From Tyto alba (Eukaryota > Chordata > Aves > Strigiformes > Tytonidae): DNA of 64,000 nucleotides. Under the pieces are notes generated by a model. That model saw only the letters and a list, made by a program, of their open reading frames with translations. It was not told where the DNA came from and did not search any database. The stretch spans positions 14,167,427-14,231,426 of the forward strand of contig NW_024881296.1 of assembly GCF_018691265.1 (NCBI RefSeq), in the 5' to 3' direction. A program made the translations under genes and the position numbers. Shown piece after piece: positions 26,117 through 41,000 of this stretch (the stretch's first letter is position 1; every line of letters starts with the position of its first letter).

Positions 26117-29100
26117 GTAAGTGGAGCATCTCCCACTGGTAGGCAGGATTGTTGGCCTAGAAGGACATCAGAGCGGTGTGAAACCCATCAGTCTTTCCAT
26201 GGTTTCTATGAGGAAAGCATGCCCACTATTTTTTATGATGTAGGTTAGGACATCAATGTGCTGCAGGTTAGTATTCCTCACACAGATCCATAGCGTTTAC
26301 TAAATATTTTAAACTTGTACTTCTCAAATAGTTTTAATACTTGTGCCAAAGTACTTCTGTAGGTCCACAAAAGTTGTTTGAATAAAAACTACCTTTCTCT
26401 GAAATTTTTCTCAAAAGAAGATATGGCAAAATGGAAAACAAATTCAATTTCAGGAAAGGGTTTGTTATGAATATTTCTAAATTGCTATATTTTTATTATT
26501 ATTATGCAGCAACATAAAAGAATAAAACTGCATGCCTAATCCATTACATAATCAAAGTATAAAATAATACAATAATTCTGGGCATCATGATATAACATAA
26601 TAATAAAAAATATTATTTTAAATCAAAGGCAGCTGTGGCTTGTATTGGCATTAACATCTTAAAACACTGTAGCAGTAATGGGTTTCTAGAATGACTTGAA
26701 CACTCAGGATACCACGAGGGATCTTGTCTTTAGCATAGCCAGAACAAAAACCTGAGGGCTACTATTGCTGTCTATAAATACTTCAGGGTAGATACACACA
26801 AGGAGGAACTTTTCAGACTTTAAGACTCTGCTGTTCTAATGACAAATACAAGCACGTAAGCCATCCATGAGCAACTTTAGGCAGGATATTAAAGGTGACC
26901 CTGATCAACTGGGTTGGACTTTCCCACCGGTGTGGGAATCTGGATGCTTTAAAGGTGGAGCTTGATACATAACACGATGCACTTGTTTTCAATAACAAGG
27001 CGTTGACCTCATTTCAGGAAGAGGTCCCTGCCAGCTCTGTGTATCTCTCTCTTCTCTCCTTGAGCAGTTTCTGTTTGCTGACACTGTTAAACTCCAAGTT
27101 CAGGGAAGGTCTGCAAAAACAGTCCCAAAAAATGGATGGAGATATTATGAGCTGGACAGACTAATGAGGCCGGGGAAGATAAACCCAAGAAGTCACCAGT
27201 GGGCCCCACCCTCAGGTTAAGTGCTGGAACATAAAGCCTCCCATAATGCTGCAGGAGGCAGTGGTACTGATCACAAAGTAGTCCTCTTCTCTCTCCAGTT
27301 AGAAGAGTAGTCCTCTTCTCTCTCTCTTTTCTCAAGTTAAAGAGGACTTGCTGAGACACAATCAAAAGAAAGTTATTTTACGGTATTGTAGCCTTGCAGG
27401 AGAAGCATTACAAATGTTGTTTATTTCAACATTCCCCCCCAGCACTCCCCCCCAAAACCCCAAAGCATTACCAATTAGGCTAATGATATGATTTTGAAGG
27501 CCTGGCCTCTAATTTTTGAAAGCTGTAGCTGACAAAACCAGGCACGTGGTGTTTCAGAAACAAGACCTCTGTGATCAGGAAGCCTCTTCTCCTGTTCGCA
27601 AAACAACCATTCTGATTCTCAAATATGTTGACACTGCTCAACAGAGAACCTCCTCACCTCCCAGTCCTGCTGCCCGCTACTCCCCAAGGGTGCTGTGCGA
27701 CTGCCACCACGGTCCCATCCTGCATGGCTGGACCACGCAGACACACAGGGCTTGGAAGTGCTCCGTGCAGCTACGAGCAGCCTTGCTCTCCTCCAGCACT
27801 CTCCAGCGCTCCCCTCCACCATGCAGGCCCCTTTCCAAAATCCTACTGGATTGCATCAGCTTTTAACGGAAACAAACAGGAAAATGTTAATAAGCAGCAT
27901 CTTGATCTTCACACTGCAACTTTCACAGTATTGAGACAAGAGGATTTTGAGCATAATAATGTAAAACCTGGTTAGATCAGTAAAATGTTATTCCTCCCTT
28001 GTGAAAATGTGGCTGAATCAATTCCTTCCAACTACAAAGGGCTGCTGTGAGCATAGTAGGATATTTGGACCTTGGCCTCTGAAGAATTTAGAAGTTAAAA
28101 AACCCCTGTAGTTTAAAGCAAAGAATCTTCCACTCTCGCTAAGTCAGCCCTGGCGATGCAGACCTGAGGACATTCCTGCCTGAGACAAACAGTGAAGGCC
28201 AAGAAAACAGCTTATCCTTCATTCAGCTTGTTTTCAAAGAGAAACTCGCACAAATTACATTACTTAATCTAAAGTCTGACCTACCAGGGCTTTGAACCTG
28301 AGGAATCCTCACCTGGGTTTGTATCACATTTTCATAAATGGGCTGCCATTGTGAGGAAAACCATAAATCCATAACCGGGCTGTTTGCAGAAAAGAGACAG
28401 TAATACCCAGACCCAGCTTCTCTGTCTCTCTCTTTCTGCCTTGAGCCACTCCCTGTACTCCACCGTAACATGTGCCTGCGATAATATTTGTCTCGTCCTC
28501 TCTTTCTGTCCATGCAGAGCAGTCTCCACTCAGAAGGCGGCCTGGGTGTTGCTTCCCTAAGCGTTCTCTATGCTGCACTCATCTTATCGTCCATGTTCCT
28601 CCCTCCAGTCCTCATCAAGAAGCTGGGCTGCAAGTGGACCATCGCAGGCTCTATGTGCTGCTACATTGCATTCTCCCTAGGGAACTTCTACGCCAGCTGG
28701 TACAGTTTAAATACTTTAACCCTGCCTGTTGGGTTTGAAGAAAATCAGTAAGGGTAAAGTTCTTCCTTCTTTTTCTTCCCCATTCCTACTCTACCTCTGT
28801 GCTGCAGAGTTGGAAGTTGGATGCAAAAGGTGTTACTTGCAAGAAACAGGGACAAATGAATCCAGTAGCAGGTGAAGCAGAGAGGTGCAAATGTGCAAAA
28901 AGCCAGAATGAATGCATCCATCCACCCACCTGAAGCTGCTTCTTTAACTCATGTGTGCAGCATAGACTTCCCTTCAGAAAAAAAAAAAAAAAAAAAAAAG
29001 ATACAACAACAAAACCACAGAAGTTTCATTTAAAATCCAAATGACTTCTAGGACTCTGTCTGAAAAGAGTGAAGGGAAGGCTAACTTCCAGCCAGTGGCT

Positions 29101-32100
29101 CTGGCAGCAGAGAACCACAGGAGGGGACCAGCTCCTGCCTTGCCCTTTCGGAGGCAGATGAACAACTGCTCTCCAGTGACGGGGGATGCAACCCTGCGGA
29201 GGAAAGGTGTTGTGATCCACCTTCTGAAGGGCAGGTGCAGTTTCATTCTCAGCTACAAGAGGATAAGGTACATGAGCACAGGCCTAGCCCCTGGGCACAG
29301 CTGGGAGTGCTTGTACATCCTAAACTTCCTAAGACTGGCCCTTTCTTGGTTCCATGTAACACATGTATTGAATCACACCAAGGATAAATCTATTTCTTTG
29401 ATGTCTACTTTTGCCTCTGGATCACTGGGAAAATGATGATGATTTTTGTTATTATTATGCTACTGGTAAAAACGATGCTAAATGCAGTGTTCTTCCACAG
29501 GTACACACTAATCCCTACCTCTGTGATCCTGGGCTTAGGAGGAGCACCACTCTGGTCTGCCAAATGCACTTACCTCACCATTGCTGGCAATTCATATGCT
29601 GAGAAAGCGGGAAAAAATGGGAAAGACATTATCAACCAATACTTTGGGGTCTTCTTCCTGATATTTCAGTCCTCCGGCATCTGGGGAAATCTTATCTCAT
29701 CCTTGATATTTAGCCAGGTGTCCACCAAAGGTAAAATATAATTTAAATCTTGATGCTTCTTTCTCTAAACATCAGCTGGTTCTAGATAGTTAAAAGGTAG
29801 ATTTCTGTAGTTGAGCTGGTGACCGTCAGTTGCCTTCATAGACAGTGGAAACAGGCACTTCAGATGCGACTTAGCTGATCTGAAGGTAGATGTCTGAAAT
29901 AGATGGTCTAACTTACTCTCTGGAAGAGTTTATTTTCTATCAACTCTTCATCAGCCGTAAAGAGAGTTCAGACAGCTAGCTCAAAAATAGATGTCTATTG
30001 AATTCCTTTTGAATTCCGCCCCTGTGTTGTAAAGTATAGATAGGCTGCTGGCAGTGACAGTCTTTCACATCTGACTTCTATTTAAAGTGGATTAAAACAA
30101 CAGGCAAAACACTGAGGCAGCCTTTTTGTAAAGCCTGTGGTATTGGGTTAATTTGACGTTAAACATTCAAGGTTAGTCAAGCTGATGCTGGAGGTTGCTG
30201 AAAATTAGTCCTTTACAGAATTGACAAGGAGAAATAGAAGTAGCTGTTGGCAGGAGCCTGCGTGCCAAGGCTCCGCTGCTGTATTTCAGGCTCAGACAGC
30301 AGATGCCGATGTAGCTTGAAGAAATCACTCAGCAGCGCTGCCCTCATTTCCCACTCTTGTGATTGGTGTAAGCCTTAAAAGGGCAGTTCTGAAGATAAAT
30401 TAATATTTCATCACCACTTAGAGATTCAAAGTGCTACAGTGTATTCCCATTGCAGTCCGCCATGTGTTCCCTGTCCTGTCAAAGTCTGAACGGGATGGAC
30501 GTGGAACAAGCTTACACTACTACTGTGAATAGCCAAAAGCTACGGCTCTCCCCAGGCTCGGCTAAGCGGCACATCCTCTGGAGGGTATTCAAACAGGTAT
30601 TAGGCTAAAACTAAAGGTCAGGGAGCTGGCATCAGGTTTTCACTCTTTGAACTCATGGCTTTATGGAAAAGTAGTTGACACAAGGTGTGATACTTCTGGA
30701 TAGTCATGCTCCCTTGAAACCCAAGCAACTATAGGTGAAACAGCACCAAAGCAGCGTGTGTGCTGTGAACAGCTCTCAAAGCTAAAGGCCTTGCATATCT
30801 TCACAATGGTGATGGGCATTCATACCAAAAGCTTCCCAACTGTGCCCTCTCAGTGACAGCCAGCTCTCACCTAGAGGGAGCTTCTTGGAAGCGAGCGGGT
30901 AAGGATCTCCAGTCACTCACTTCTTTTCCTCTCCTCTGGCAGTGCAGCAAAGGTGTCCACCCATGTGTTCATATACTTAAAATGTATCATTTCACTGAGC
31001 AGTTGGAAAGATATGGCATGTATCTGCAGAATTGAAATGCATGCAATTCAGACATGTACGTACACTTCACACATTGCCTGCCTCACTGCATCCAGACACA
31101 GCAAAGCAAGCTACTCCACAAGGTACCACAGAAGGCAGTAATCAGTGTAAATTACAAGAGTCATCCTTCCTCACTCCTCAGTATTGCAGCCCTGTTTCCA
31201 AAGGAGCAGAACAAACCCTGCCTTGCAGCTTCCATATCAGCAATTGCACGTGCCTCTGCGTCTTCAGGTGATGCATGAACAGACAAAAAAATTGTTTTAT
31301 GCACTTCCACACTTTACTAGTGTCACTCACTTTTGCATATGGTAATTTTGATGAAGGTCTGTTTCTTCAAAACTGGGTAGCAGTAGCCACTGGCTATATT
31401 AACACAATGATTTTCTTTATGTTACTCAGTTTTATCTGATGTTGAACCTAAAGTCGTTTATGAAGCTAGTGAAACAGCTGATTCACACTGCAGCAGCTTT
31501 CACTGGAAGCAGTGGCAGAAAACACACTAAAAGTAGTTATACAATAAGCCTAATTGAAAAATTACAGATCAAGTCCTGTTCAACGAATCAGCCAAGGTAC
31601 ACTGTATTGCCCTTTATTGTGCTTGGAGCAGTGACAAATTCTGCACTGAAAGCACTGAAGGAATGGTATGGTTTTTTGACCATCATTCCCCACCAGACAG
31701 CTCGTTCGGGCTCACACTTTGCGTTAGTGGTGTTTCCTTACAGAAAGGGTACTGGGGGAAGTGGGCACGGTGTCGTGGTGGCACGCAGGGTGCATGAGCA
31801 CACGCGTGTGTGTGGCTCTGACACATGCCCAGCACAACACTGACAGGAGTGAACAAAGCAAAGGTCTTACTGCAAAACCTGCCAAACTGTTCTAGTTTCA
31901 AGTGTGTTCTCAAAGAGTAATAAAGCCAGTAACAAAGTAATAAAGCCAGGAAAAGCACATTTCTTGGAAAACTGCATTAGAGGGTAATCGTAATTTGAAT
32001 TTATACAACAAAAAGATGTCTTGAGGTGGTTTCCGTTCCTGTAACGCACACAAAAATTATCTGGAGAGGGATAGTGTGCTCTGGCTGCAAGAACTGAGGT

Positions 32101-35100
32101 CCATCAGTTCAGTGGTGGTGTAAACTGGGGGACCTGTCTTGTGGGGTATTATGATTAAGAGGTACAGATACACGCTGGAACTTTACATACTGCAGATTGA
32201 GTTCAGCTTCAGATTTCAGCCTTTGGATTTAGCCCATGTCTCCATGTAACCTTCAATTCACTGTTCTGCCCTGAGCAACTGTTTCTCTTAGCCCAAAGTT
32301 CTGTGTATTAAACTGGGATTGTGAAGTTAACATCTCTAATCAGGAAGGATTTGAAACCGGGACCAATCGCCAAGCACTGGACTAACTTCTCCTTACATCC
32401 TTACATATAGTCTGCACTCACCTGATCTCTTCCTTTGGTTCTTACTGACTTAGTGGAAATCTCAGAAGAAAACCTGGCGTGCTGCGGAGCGTATGACTGC
32501 ATGACTGATACTGCTAACACAACCGGGTCAGCAGAACACTCCAGCTCCTTAATCTACACTCTGCTAGGGACCTACACCGGTAAGTAATCCACACAAGCTT
32601 CAGTGAGCGTCACTGATGGGGAACCTACTACTTGTGAAAGCCAGCATGACTTTGCAGATTAAGTTTCCAACTTCCTCCTTCAATCCAATTTGTTAAAAGG
32701 AAATAAGATATGTGAGAGCTGTAAACAGCTCCTTCCTAAAGAGTTGCAAATGCTTTGCGCCAGTGCTGTATCATTTCTGTCTACCGGAGCAAGACATTCT
32801 TTATGCTTTTCACTTGGAATAAAGCTGAAGCCCAGTATGGTGACCCCACTGTTACACCCAACGTCAGCATTGCTCTGCAGGCTCAAATCAAAAGTATGCC
32901 CATGTTGCAATTAGAGGATTACAGCAGTTTGTCCAGCTATGCATGAGAGAGAGCTCTTTAAATTCACTACCTTCCGGATCAGCAATAGTGAACTGGTTCC
33001 TGACGGCACTGGGCAGATTTATTGACGCACGCAAAGGTCCCAGGTGCTAAGAGCAGCCCAGCCAGTGGTACTCAAACTCACCACCTTCTAGTCGTCTAGG
33101 GATGCCTACCAGAACTGGCTGCTGTCCTACCACGTGTAAAACAGTTTCAGCTCAAGAGCTGTACTGTAATTAGAGGTGGACCTGAACCATGGTTCCCAGA
33201 ACATGCACTCTTTTGGAGGGAGGTTTTTGGATCCATCCAGATCTCAGAAGCTGAGATTGTACAACTTCAGTCAATTCTCAGCTGTGATGCTTGCATTATA
33301 ACACCTCACTGTGAAAGGCAAAGATAAAGAGAAGCGCTTGGCGAGTTGGCATGACAGGGACAAGGCAAAGACAGGGAATACTGATGGCATCAGAAATTAG
33401 AAAGACAAAAAGAGAAGTGCAAAGATTCATTCAGCAAGGAAAGTTCAAAAAGTGATTGGCTTAAAACAAGTTATTGTCTGGATAAAGGGGCAGTATCTGG
33501 CAAGGCTGTGTGTCACCTTAGCTCTGTTAAAATATCTTTGCGGTTGCTGCACACAGATGTACTCTCTATGCCGGGACAGATACATGCAACTTGTAACTTG
33601 TTGTACAATCACACAGAGCATATGTGATCTGGTCAGAGCCAGCCCTCCCCGGACAAGGGCACCGCAGCAAGCCCTCCCTCCTTCCCCAACCTCCACTCCA
33701 GTAATTGGTGAGAAAATGCAAAGAATATCCCCCCCCACTTCCCTTCCAGAGTGTGCTGGAGCTGATGCCTTTCTGCTAAAGGCAGGTTTAGCTCACAAGT
33801 TCAAATTTAAATTTGATGACTAACATATACAGCACTCCCTTAGGCTTTGCTCATGCAAAATGAATGCAACCCTGATGTCTGCTGACCCTGCATCACTGGG
33901 GTTACATTTTTCTTTTAAGCTCTTAATAAAAAGATATGTCTTTTCCTACCTCGAGGGAAACCAAATAGCTAAACATTTCATTCACAGACATTTTTTAAAT
34001 GTCTCCTCTGTTTGGTTGCTGAATACATATTTTGCTCAGCTTGGGTGGAGACAATAATGGGTAAGTCTTACGTTGTTCAGTTTTCTCAAGGACCGTGAAT
34101 ATTTATGTTCATACCAACTCCTATTAAGCCATGCAGTTACTTATCTCCTAAAACTGCTCTTGATTCATTTGACATATTTGTTAGAATGTTTGCCCTGTGA
34201 AGGTGGATGTCCTGCTCTCGTCCATATAAGTCCTGCAATCGGCCCCTAAGCACTAACAAACGCCCTGGCAGAACCGACAATGATTTACGTCATGAAGGGT
34301 TTGAAGCTCAGCCAGAGTGGAGAACCAGGACACTGCAGAATGCTATTTCCTTCTAGGAGACACAGATGAGAAATAACAAGCAATAAAGAAATTGAGGCAA
34401 TTCACTGTAAATCCGCTAATATATTTGGGCATTAAAAGTTCCCAGAAAAGAGCATGCCCGTACACAGTAACGTAGGAGCACATTTAACAGGCAGTGTGGA
34501 TGGGAGGTGATGCCCGGTTCTCCTCTTACTCTGAGCTCCACTTGTTTCTATGGATGGAATTCTAGTCAGCCTGAGTAAGAGAGGAAACATAACCATGCCT
34601 TGCACCTCTAGCAGAGCAATCCATAGTGAATCTATGGCTGCTTCATGTGTATCATGAGACACAGTTATCTTCCTGATAATGTGAAAAAAATCATATTGAC
34701 TCACCCTTCAAGCAACAAACCTAGACCACTGCATAAGTGATCATCTTCTGATTAACTACCCCGCGTATTCCCCATTATGTTGCTTCTGCTAGGAGATTAT
34801 AGGTTCAAAGCTGTAACTTCCATCTATTTCAAGTCACCCAGAGTTGCTCACTATCATCTTTAAAATAGCACCTATTCCGTACTCAAAACATGGCTCCGAG
34901 CTGACAAAAAATATAAAGAAAAAGAAGTGAGATATATTGAGATCCAGGACAGCAGTTGTCCTTCTAGCCCTTTATTTTTCTTTCCATGTATTTGAAGGAA
35001 GATCCCCCCGAGCCATGAAAACCTTGGCACTGGAAGTGAATATTCCTCCCTCGTGTTGATTTAAAGCCCTTTGATAGCTCCTGAGGGAGCTGTTTCTGGC

Positions 35101-37929
35101 TGCTCCCCGTCCCCGCGACCCCTGGCTTGCCCTGGAAGGGTGAGCGATCACCTTCTGCAGCCACGCAGCTGGCCTGGCGGCTGCCACAAAAGGCCAGTCA
35201 CAGCTAAACCGAGGGGATTTGCGTGGTGCCCAGCTGTACGGAGAGGACGTGAATGTTGATCAGGCCTCTTGTTTACACAGAAACGGCCTTTACACTGAAG
35301 CGGAATTGGAGGCATTGGCCAAAACATCCCACAGAGAGCTATGCCCTAAGTCAGAACAATAACAGCAGCAAGCGACTTCCCATCATTCTTCCAGCATTCC
35401 TCAGTTCTTCATGAACTTTTTGTTTTGTTTTTGCAGCTAGTGGTGTGCTAGCGGTCTTGCTGATCGTTATATTTCTGGACCAGATCGCTTCTGACCAAGC
35501 AGAGACTGAGAAAGAAGTACTAGAGGCACCATCCTTTTGGTCTACGTTCCTAGCAACTTTGCAACATCTTAAAGATAAAAGACAGTGTCTTCTAATCCCT
35601 CTGACAATGTACAGTGGATTTGAACAGGGTTTTCTTTCTGGTGACTACACAAAGGTGTGGATGGCAATGAAAATCTGTTTCTATCTGAGTTTTGTGCCTT
35701 TGTGTCTTACTATTTCATCTGATCTACATTTACTTCTTAAATCAAGGTGTTTTCAATGGCAATTTGTGGCTTGCTAAATCAGTGCTTTCTTCTGCTTGAA
35801 CGAACTCTGAGTGACATCGTCAATCAGGAGAGGCCAGCAGTAAATGTGTCCCTTGGAACAGAGTCAAAAAGAACGCGGTAGAGAGCTTAACTCACCAGTG
35901 GAGGCCACAGCAGAGAGCTACAGGTTCAAACTCTTCAGCCCGTTGTAAATAACAAACTGGGAGAAAAGCCAGAAGTCTGCAAAGCTTTTCTGTCTTCCTT
36001 CCTTCTGGTTTCCCTAGCATTCACATAAGTGCAAGTCAGCACACATACCACGTATTTTATTTTGACAACCTTTACGGTAAGGGGGGCAACCCTCAACGTG
36101 CCTGGCTGAACGGCCTCACCCGTCACTACTGCAAGAGGCCCAAACCCTGATGGACTGAAATGATCAAAACCAGCTCAGATCCTCCAGTTTCTCTACAAAC
36201 CCAGACACACGGCAGGTGTGTTCTCTGGACATTCATTGAGAAAGCCTCCAAAGAAACGGGGCAAACTTCCTGACATGCTTATTTGACACCTAAGCCTTCA
36301 AACCTTGCATATAAGCAGAGCGTAGAACACACTTGCTGCTGTGTTGGAATGGATTGAAAGGGGCACTCCATGGCCACCTCCGTTGGTTATATGCTCTTAC
36401 AGGTCAAGTCCTCATCATTTCTTGGGAGCTGCTCTTTCATGACCATGGTGCTGACTGGCAATTTTCATCTCTGGGGCTCTGAAGGGAAGGGCAGGAAATT
36501 CCTTGTTCCACTTCCAGGTGTTTTATTTGCATAGCAGGCAGTGCTCTGATTTCTTCTGCTTGTTACTGCTCTGTTTGCATGGCAGCAGTCTGACTGGGAA
36601 CTCGGTTAGGACTATTGCTGCTGAAGGCCAGCTATGTCAATACCCCAGGGACCTGTCAGCAAACTCTGTAGCTGTGCTCCTTTGATCTTGTCCACGGTGG
36701 CTATTTACCAAACACTCAGGCTAAGACCCTTGAACCTTAGCTGCATATTTTCACTGACGAAAATGTGGCACCACTGCCTCTTCTCTTCCAGACATATGTG
36801 ACCTGTGCCCTGGGGATACGTTACGTTGGTTATGTGATGATCTGCTTCTCAGCTGTAAATTCCCTCTGCTCTCTGTTCTTCGGGAAGATCTCTCAGTTCA
36901 CGGGTAGAAAACTTCTATTTGCATTAGGTATGTAAACATCACTTGAAGGCTGATGACCTCATGTAACATATTAAATCCAGTGCTCCCCCCTTTACATGTG
37001 CTACAAAGGGAGAGCTTGCTGTCAGCTATCAGTTTAAACCATAATCAATCTGGAGGCAAACTTCATTCATGAGAAGAGAGGCAGCACAGTTAACCACCGT
37101 ATTGAGGTGATTGCCTTACATCATTTTGCTGGTGGTATAGTTCACCCTGCTTTTGCGGATGGTATCTACTCAGACAGTGCCCTACAGTTTTGATGCTTTC
37201 TAGCTCTGATGTAACCAGGGATGAATGATCTTACAATACATGACCTTACAGTACAGATGTTGTGGCCTACACTATACCAGAGCACGACTTCTCCACTGGG
37301 GTGAAATCTCCTCACCTTTATGGACCGAAAGCAGCTGAGGCCCTCATGAGATACACTGTTGATTTGAGTCTTGGGGGATGGTGAACTTGAAAATTTCAGC
37401 AAGCAGTCTGGGAATTTCAGGAAAATTTTTCAAGGTTGGCCTGCTGTCCTTTTCACTATTTGTTCTATAGGAAGAAAAATGAAAGGAAGTCATATGCCAG
37501 TGTGTCAGGCTAGAGTAACTTGAAGGCTTGTGTATGGGACAGTAATTTTCAGGTTGCAGAAAAAGGAGAAGAGATTTGTATATTTAAGAACATCTCCTGT
37601 CCAGAGAACACTGTTCCAATGAGTCACAGAGTAATGGAGGCAGAAAACCACCAAGAAATATTTATTTTGTGTCGCTGTCTCCACTAAGCATACCGAAGTC
37701 TGTTGATCCCTTCCACTACACAGTAACCTGTATCATTAGAAATGTCACTGACTGTGTTAATGTGCATCTTGACATTCTAGATATTTCCTCCACAGGAAAT
37801 TTAAAATCTGGGCAAGGAAGAAGACATTTAGCGTCTTTTGTGCAACAGTCACTGGTTCAGAGATTCTTCTGCATGTGTCTTTCCTAGGTGTATGTCTCAA
37901 CTGATGAGATTCAGTCATGATTAAAAAAG

Positions 37930-38015
<86 letters not shown>

Positions 38016-41000
38016 CAACAACAACAATAATAACAACAACAACAACAACAGCAGCAGCAACAACAACAACAACAACAACAACAGCAGCAGCAGCAGCAAC
38101 AACAACAACAACAATAATAATAATATACAAACTGTAGTGTTAGCAATGCAAGACCTCGGAACCTCTTGGTTCTGTTTAACGGTCTTTGTGCTCAGCCTGT
38201 GAAGGTGGACCTGGGTGGGGTTGAATCTTAAAAAGAAACAGAAATATGAGAATCACCAGATTCTTTATCTTTAGCTCACCTTTAGCTATCCTTAACTGCC
38301 TCCTCTGGCCCAGAAAGGAAACCTGTGCTTAAGGACAAGGTAAGGAGAGCAGAAGTGCTCTTCCTCCCCCTTCCCACATGCTTCACACAGTGACTGCAGG
38401 TCTTTCAGCAGCCCCTTCACCTACTCAGTGGCAGTTCTTGTCCTTTGGGCTAACGGCTGTATCAGCGCCAAGGATCTCTCAGCTCAGGACATGGCTCAGA
38501 ATTATTAATTGAAGACTGTCAAAGGACTGCATTGTCTTGTATTTCATGGGATAGCAACTCAGTCAGTGCAAATATCAGCGAACCAGAAAGATTTTAAGAT
38601 TGCCTTGTGCTCAACTTGGGGGAAGAATTTGAAAATGTTACCTACCACTATCAGTCCTTTCTGTAACCACATTTGCATTTCTCTACCTTCTTTCCAAATC
38701 AACAGCCGCAGTTACAAACACCGCCTGTATGATCGCACTACTGCTGTGGAGACCTCATCCTAAGCAGCTTGCCGTGTTTTTCATATTCCCCGCCCTCTGG
38801 GGCCTCTCTGATGCCATTTGGCAGACACAAACTAATGGTAAGTCCGGGTAACAATGAAATCTATTCACTTGAGATATAAAATCTGCAGGTTTGTATTTAT
38901 AAAGGCAAGGCGTGCATAAAAATGATAATGGGCTTAAGACAACATCTGAAAGAAATAAGTTAGCTCATTGGAAAGTAGTGGAAATAGAAATAAGTTGGGA
39001 ACAGGAAAGTTAAATACTCATTAAACAAAGTTTTCCAAGATGAATAGAGAGAAACACTACAAAAGATGATAACGGATATTCAGAACAAATATTCTGCAGG
39101 AGCATAAGTATTTCAAAGAAAATTAGAAAATGAAGAAGAAGGATACATTTAGTCTGTCTTTTGCAATGAAGGAGAGCACTCTGGATGAAAAATCAACTCA
39201 AAGCACTGCCACAAAAGAAGCAGCAAATTGGCTGTTCGGAGTTATTAGGAACAAGTTGAGGGAGAAAACTATAGAGAACAACATTCTGCAACCAAGCAAA
39301 CCCAAGCAGTTCTGATTTTCTCCATTTCAAAAATCATAATCCAATGTGATAAGGCACAAGAAGGCAATAAAAAGGAGCTGGGTCATGGGAGACTTCCACT
39401 TGAAGGAAGACTAACTAACTAGGCCACTGTAGCCTGAACAAGTGATAAGGAAAGCAGTCAGTAAATCATTACTAGTATGGAGAAAGTGATTAGAAGTTCA
39501 CTTTCCCTTAATAACAGAGCTAGTGGCAAGAAATAAAGTTATCGGGCAGCTGGCTTTACAGAAATCGAAAGGAATGCTTTTTTCACACAATGAATAATCA
39601 AGGTATGGAATTCATGGCCAAAAATGTAAATGTTTTAAAGCTGGAATTACATCCCTTCAGGGCAAAATGTTCTTGGGGGCTATTAAAGCTTGGTGGTCCA
39701 GAAGAAATCTCCAACTCAGAAAGTCCCAATGTCTCTGATTGCCAGAGTCAGGAGGGCACTGGGAAGGGAAAGAGCACTGTATACTGGCCTCATTTCTTAC
39801 ACTCTTCTCCTAGGAGTCTGTTACTGGAAGTATAGCATTGGACTACTTATCTGATGCGTTACAGTTGTTCTTACAATCTTTTATGTTCTTCTGCTTTGTG
39901 ATACTGTGCAATTATTATGCACTGACAGCTCAGATAATGAGCTGATACAAACAGACTTCTGTCAGGGATTATTTAAATTTATCCCTCCACCACAATGAGA
40001 GGAAGTTCTCTTCTAGAGACTAAAAACAGACTCTAAAATGCCGGAGAGGGCAGGAAAGAGCTGTAGTCTGTGGTGACTTGAAGTCAAGTCTGCTCATGAC
40101 TGTCAGTCACACACTCTTTTTAAGTCAGTGCCATAGCCTGTGTCAGTGAGACAGTTAAATGCTCTCCCAGCTGCTCTCGTATTCTGACTCTGATTTAATG
40201 AATATTGTTTTCCTCAATCTCACAGTCATATTTGGCAGATGCCATAGGAATATGCACATGACAGAACTAGCTCATCCGGCCCTACATCAGGTTGTGTGTC
40301 TTGTCTTCCATCCCTCTGGTCCCTGTGGTTGCTTCAGCAGCTTAGATGATTTCACCCACTAGAGAAATTATCATGTTCCTCCTAGAGAGCCAGGGGGAAA
40401 TCACCGCGGTCCTTTGCCCGGCACTGACAGTGATCTCCTTCCAAGCACATGTAAAGTCCCCACCCCTACACACAAGCAAGTGACCAGCCGGACTTCTTCC
40501 CTGTTCCTCCAGCAGCTCCAGCTCACATCCCTTAGAGGAGAGCTAATACATACTTCAAGGGGCACCCCCTCATCTTCTCTCATCCCAGCCCACAGCCTTG
40601 CGCCCTTGGCACAATTTTAAATCAGTGCTCTCACTATTGTCACATACTTAAGACATTCTACGGTAATCAGGACGGTTTACCTCGGCCTGCTGTGGATAGT
40701 TAATCCTGGAGTTCCCCCTAGAGGAGGATATATAGGCTCACAGTAGGTGAGTCGCTTCATCTTCTCACCTTTTCCTAACCTTTTTGTGCATCTGTGTGGA
40801 CACTCTCACTTATTTCCCATGAAAGCTGCTTCATTTCAAAGTGTGTAGAGCCCTCCCCTATCTAACCTTAACACAGATGCTGTCATTCCCCCCCCCGCAA
40901 TCGCCACACTTGGGGCATAACAACTGTGTATCACAGAGCAATGGGGTAGACTACACTAAAATAAAGTTCGTTCCAGGCTGACGTGCATCCTTAGAAAGGA

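Noticed and set aside
29041..29436. 131-codon + strand frame in UNC93A intron 2
   Set aside because: Lies between well-supported exons, has no domain, and is not needed for the complete protein.
31439..31843. 134-codon + strand frame in UNC93A intron 3
   Set aside because: No family resemblance; UNC93A is complete without it.
37911..38146. Three overlapping - strand frames of poly-Leu, poly-Ile/Val and poly-Cys/Tyr
   Set aside because: They are translations of the trinucleotide repeat in all frames.
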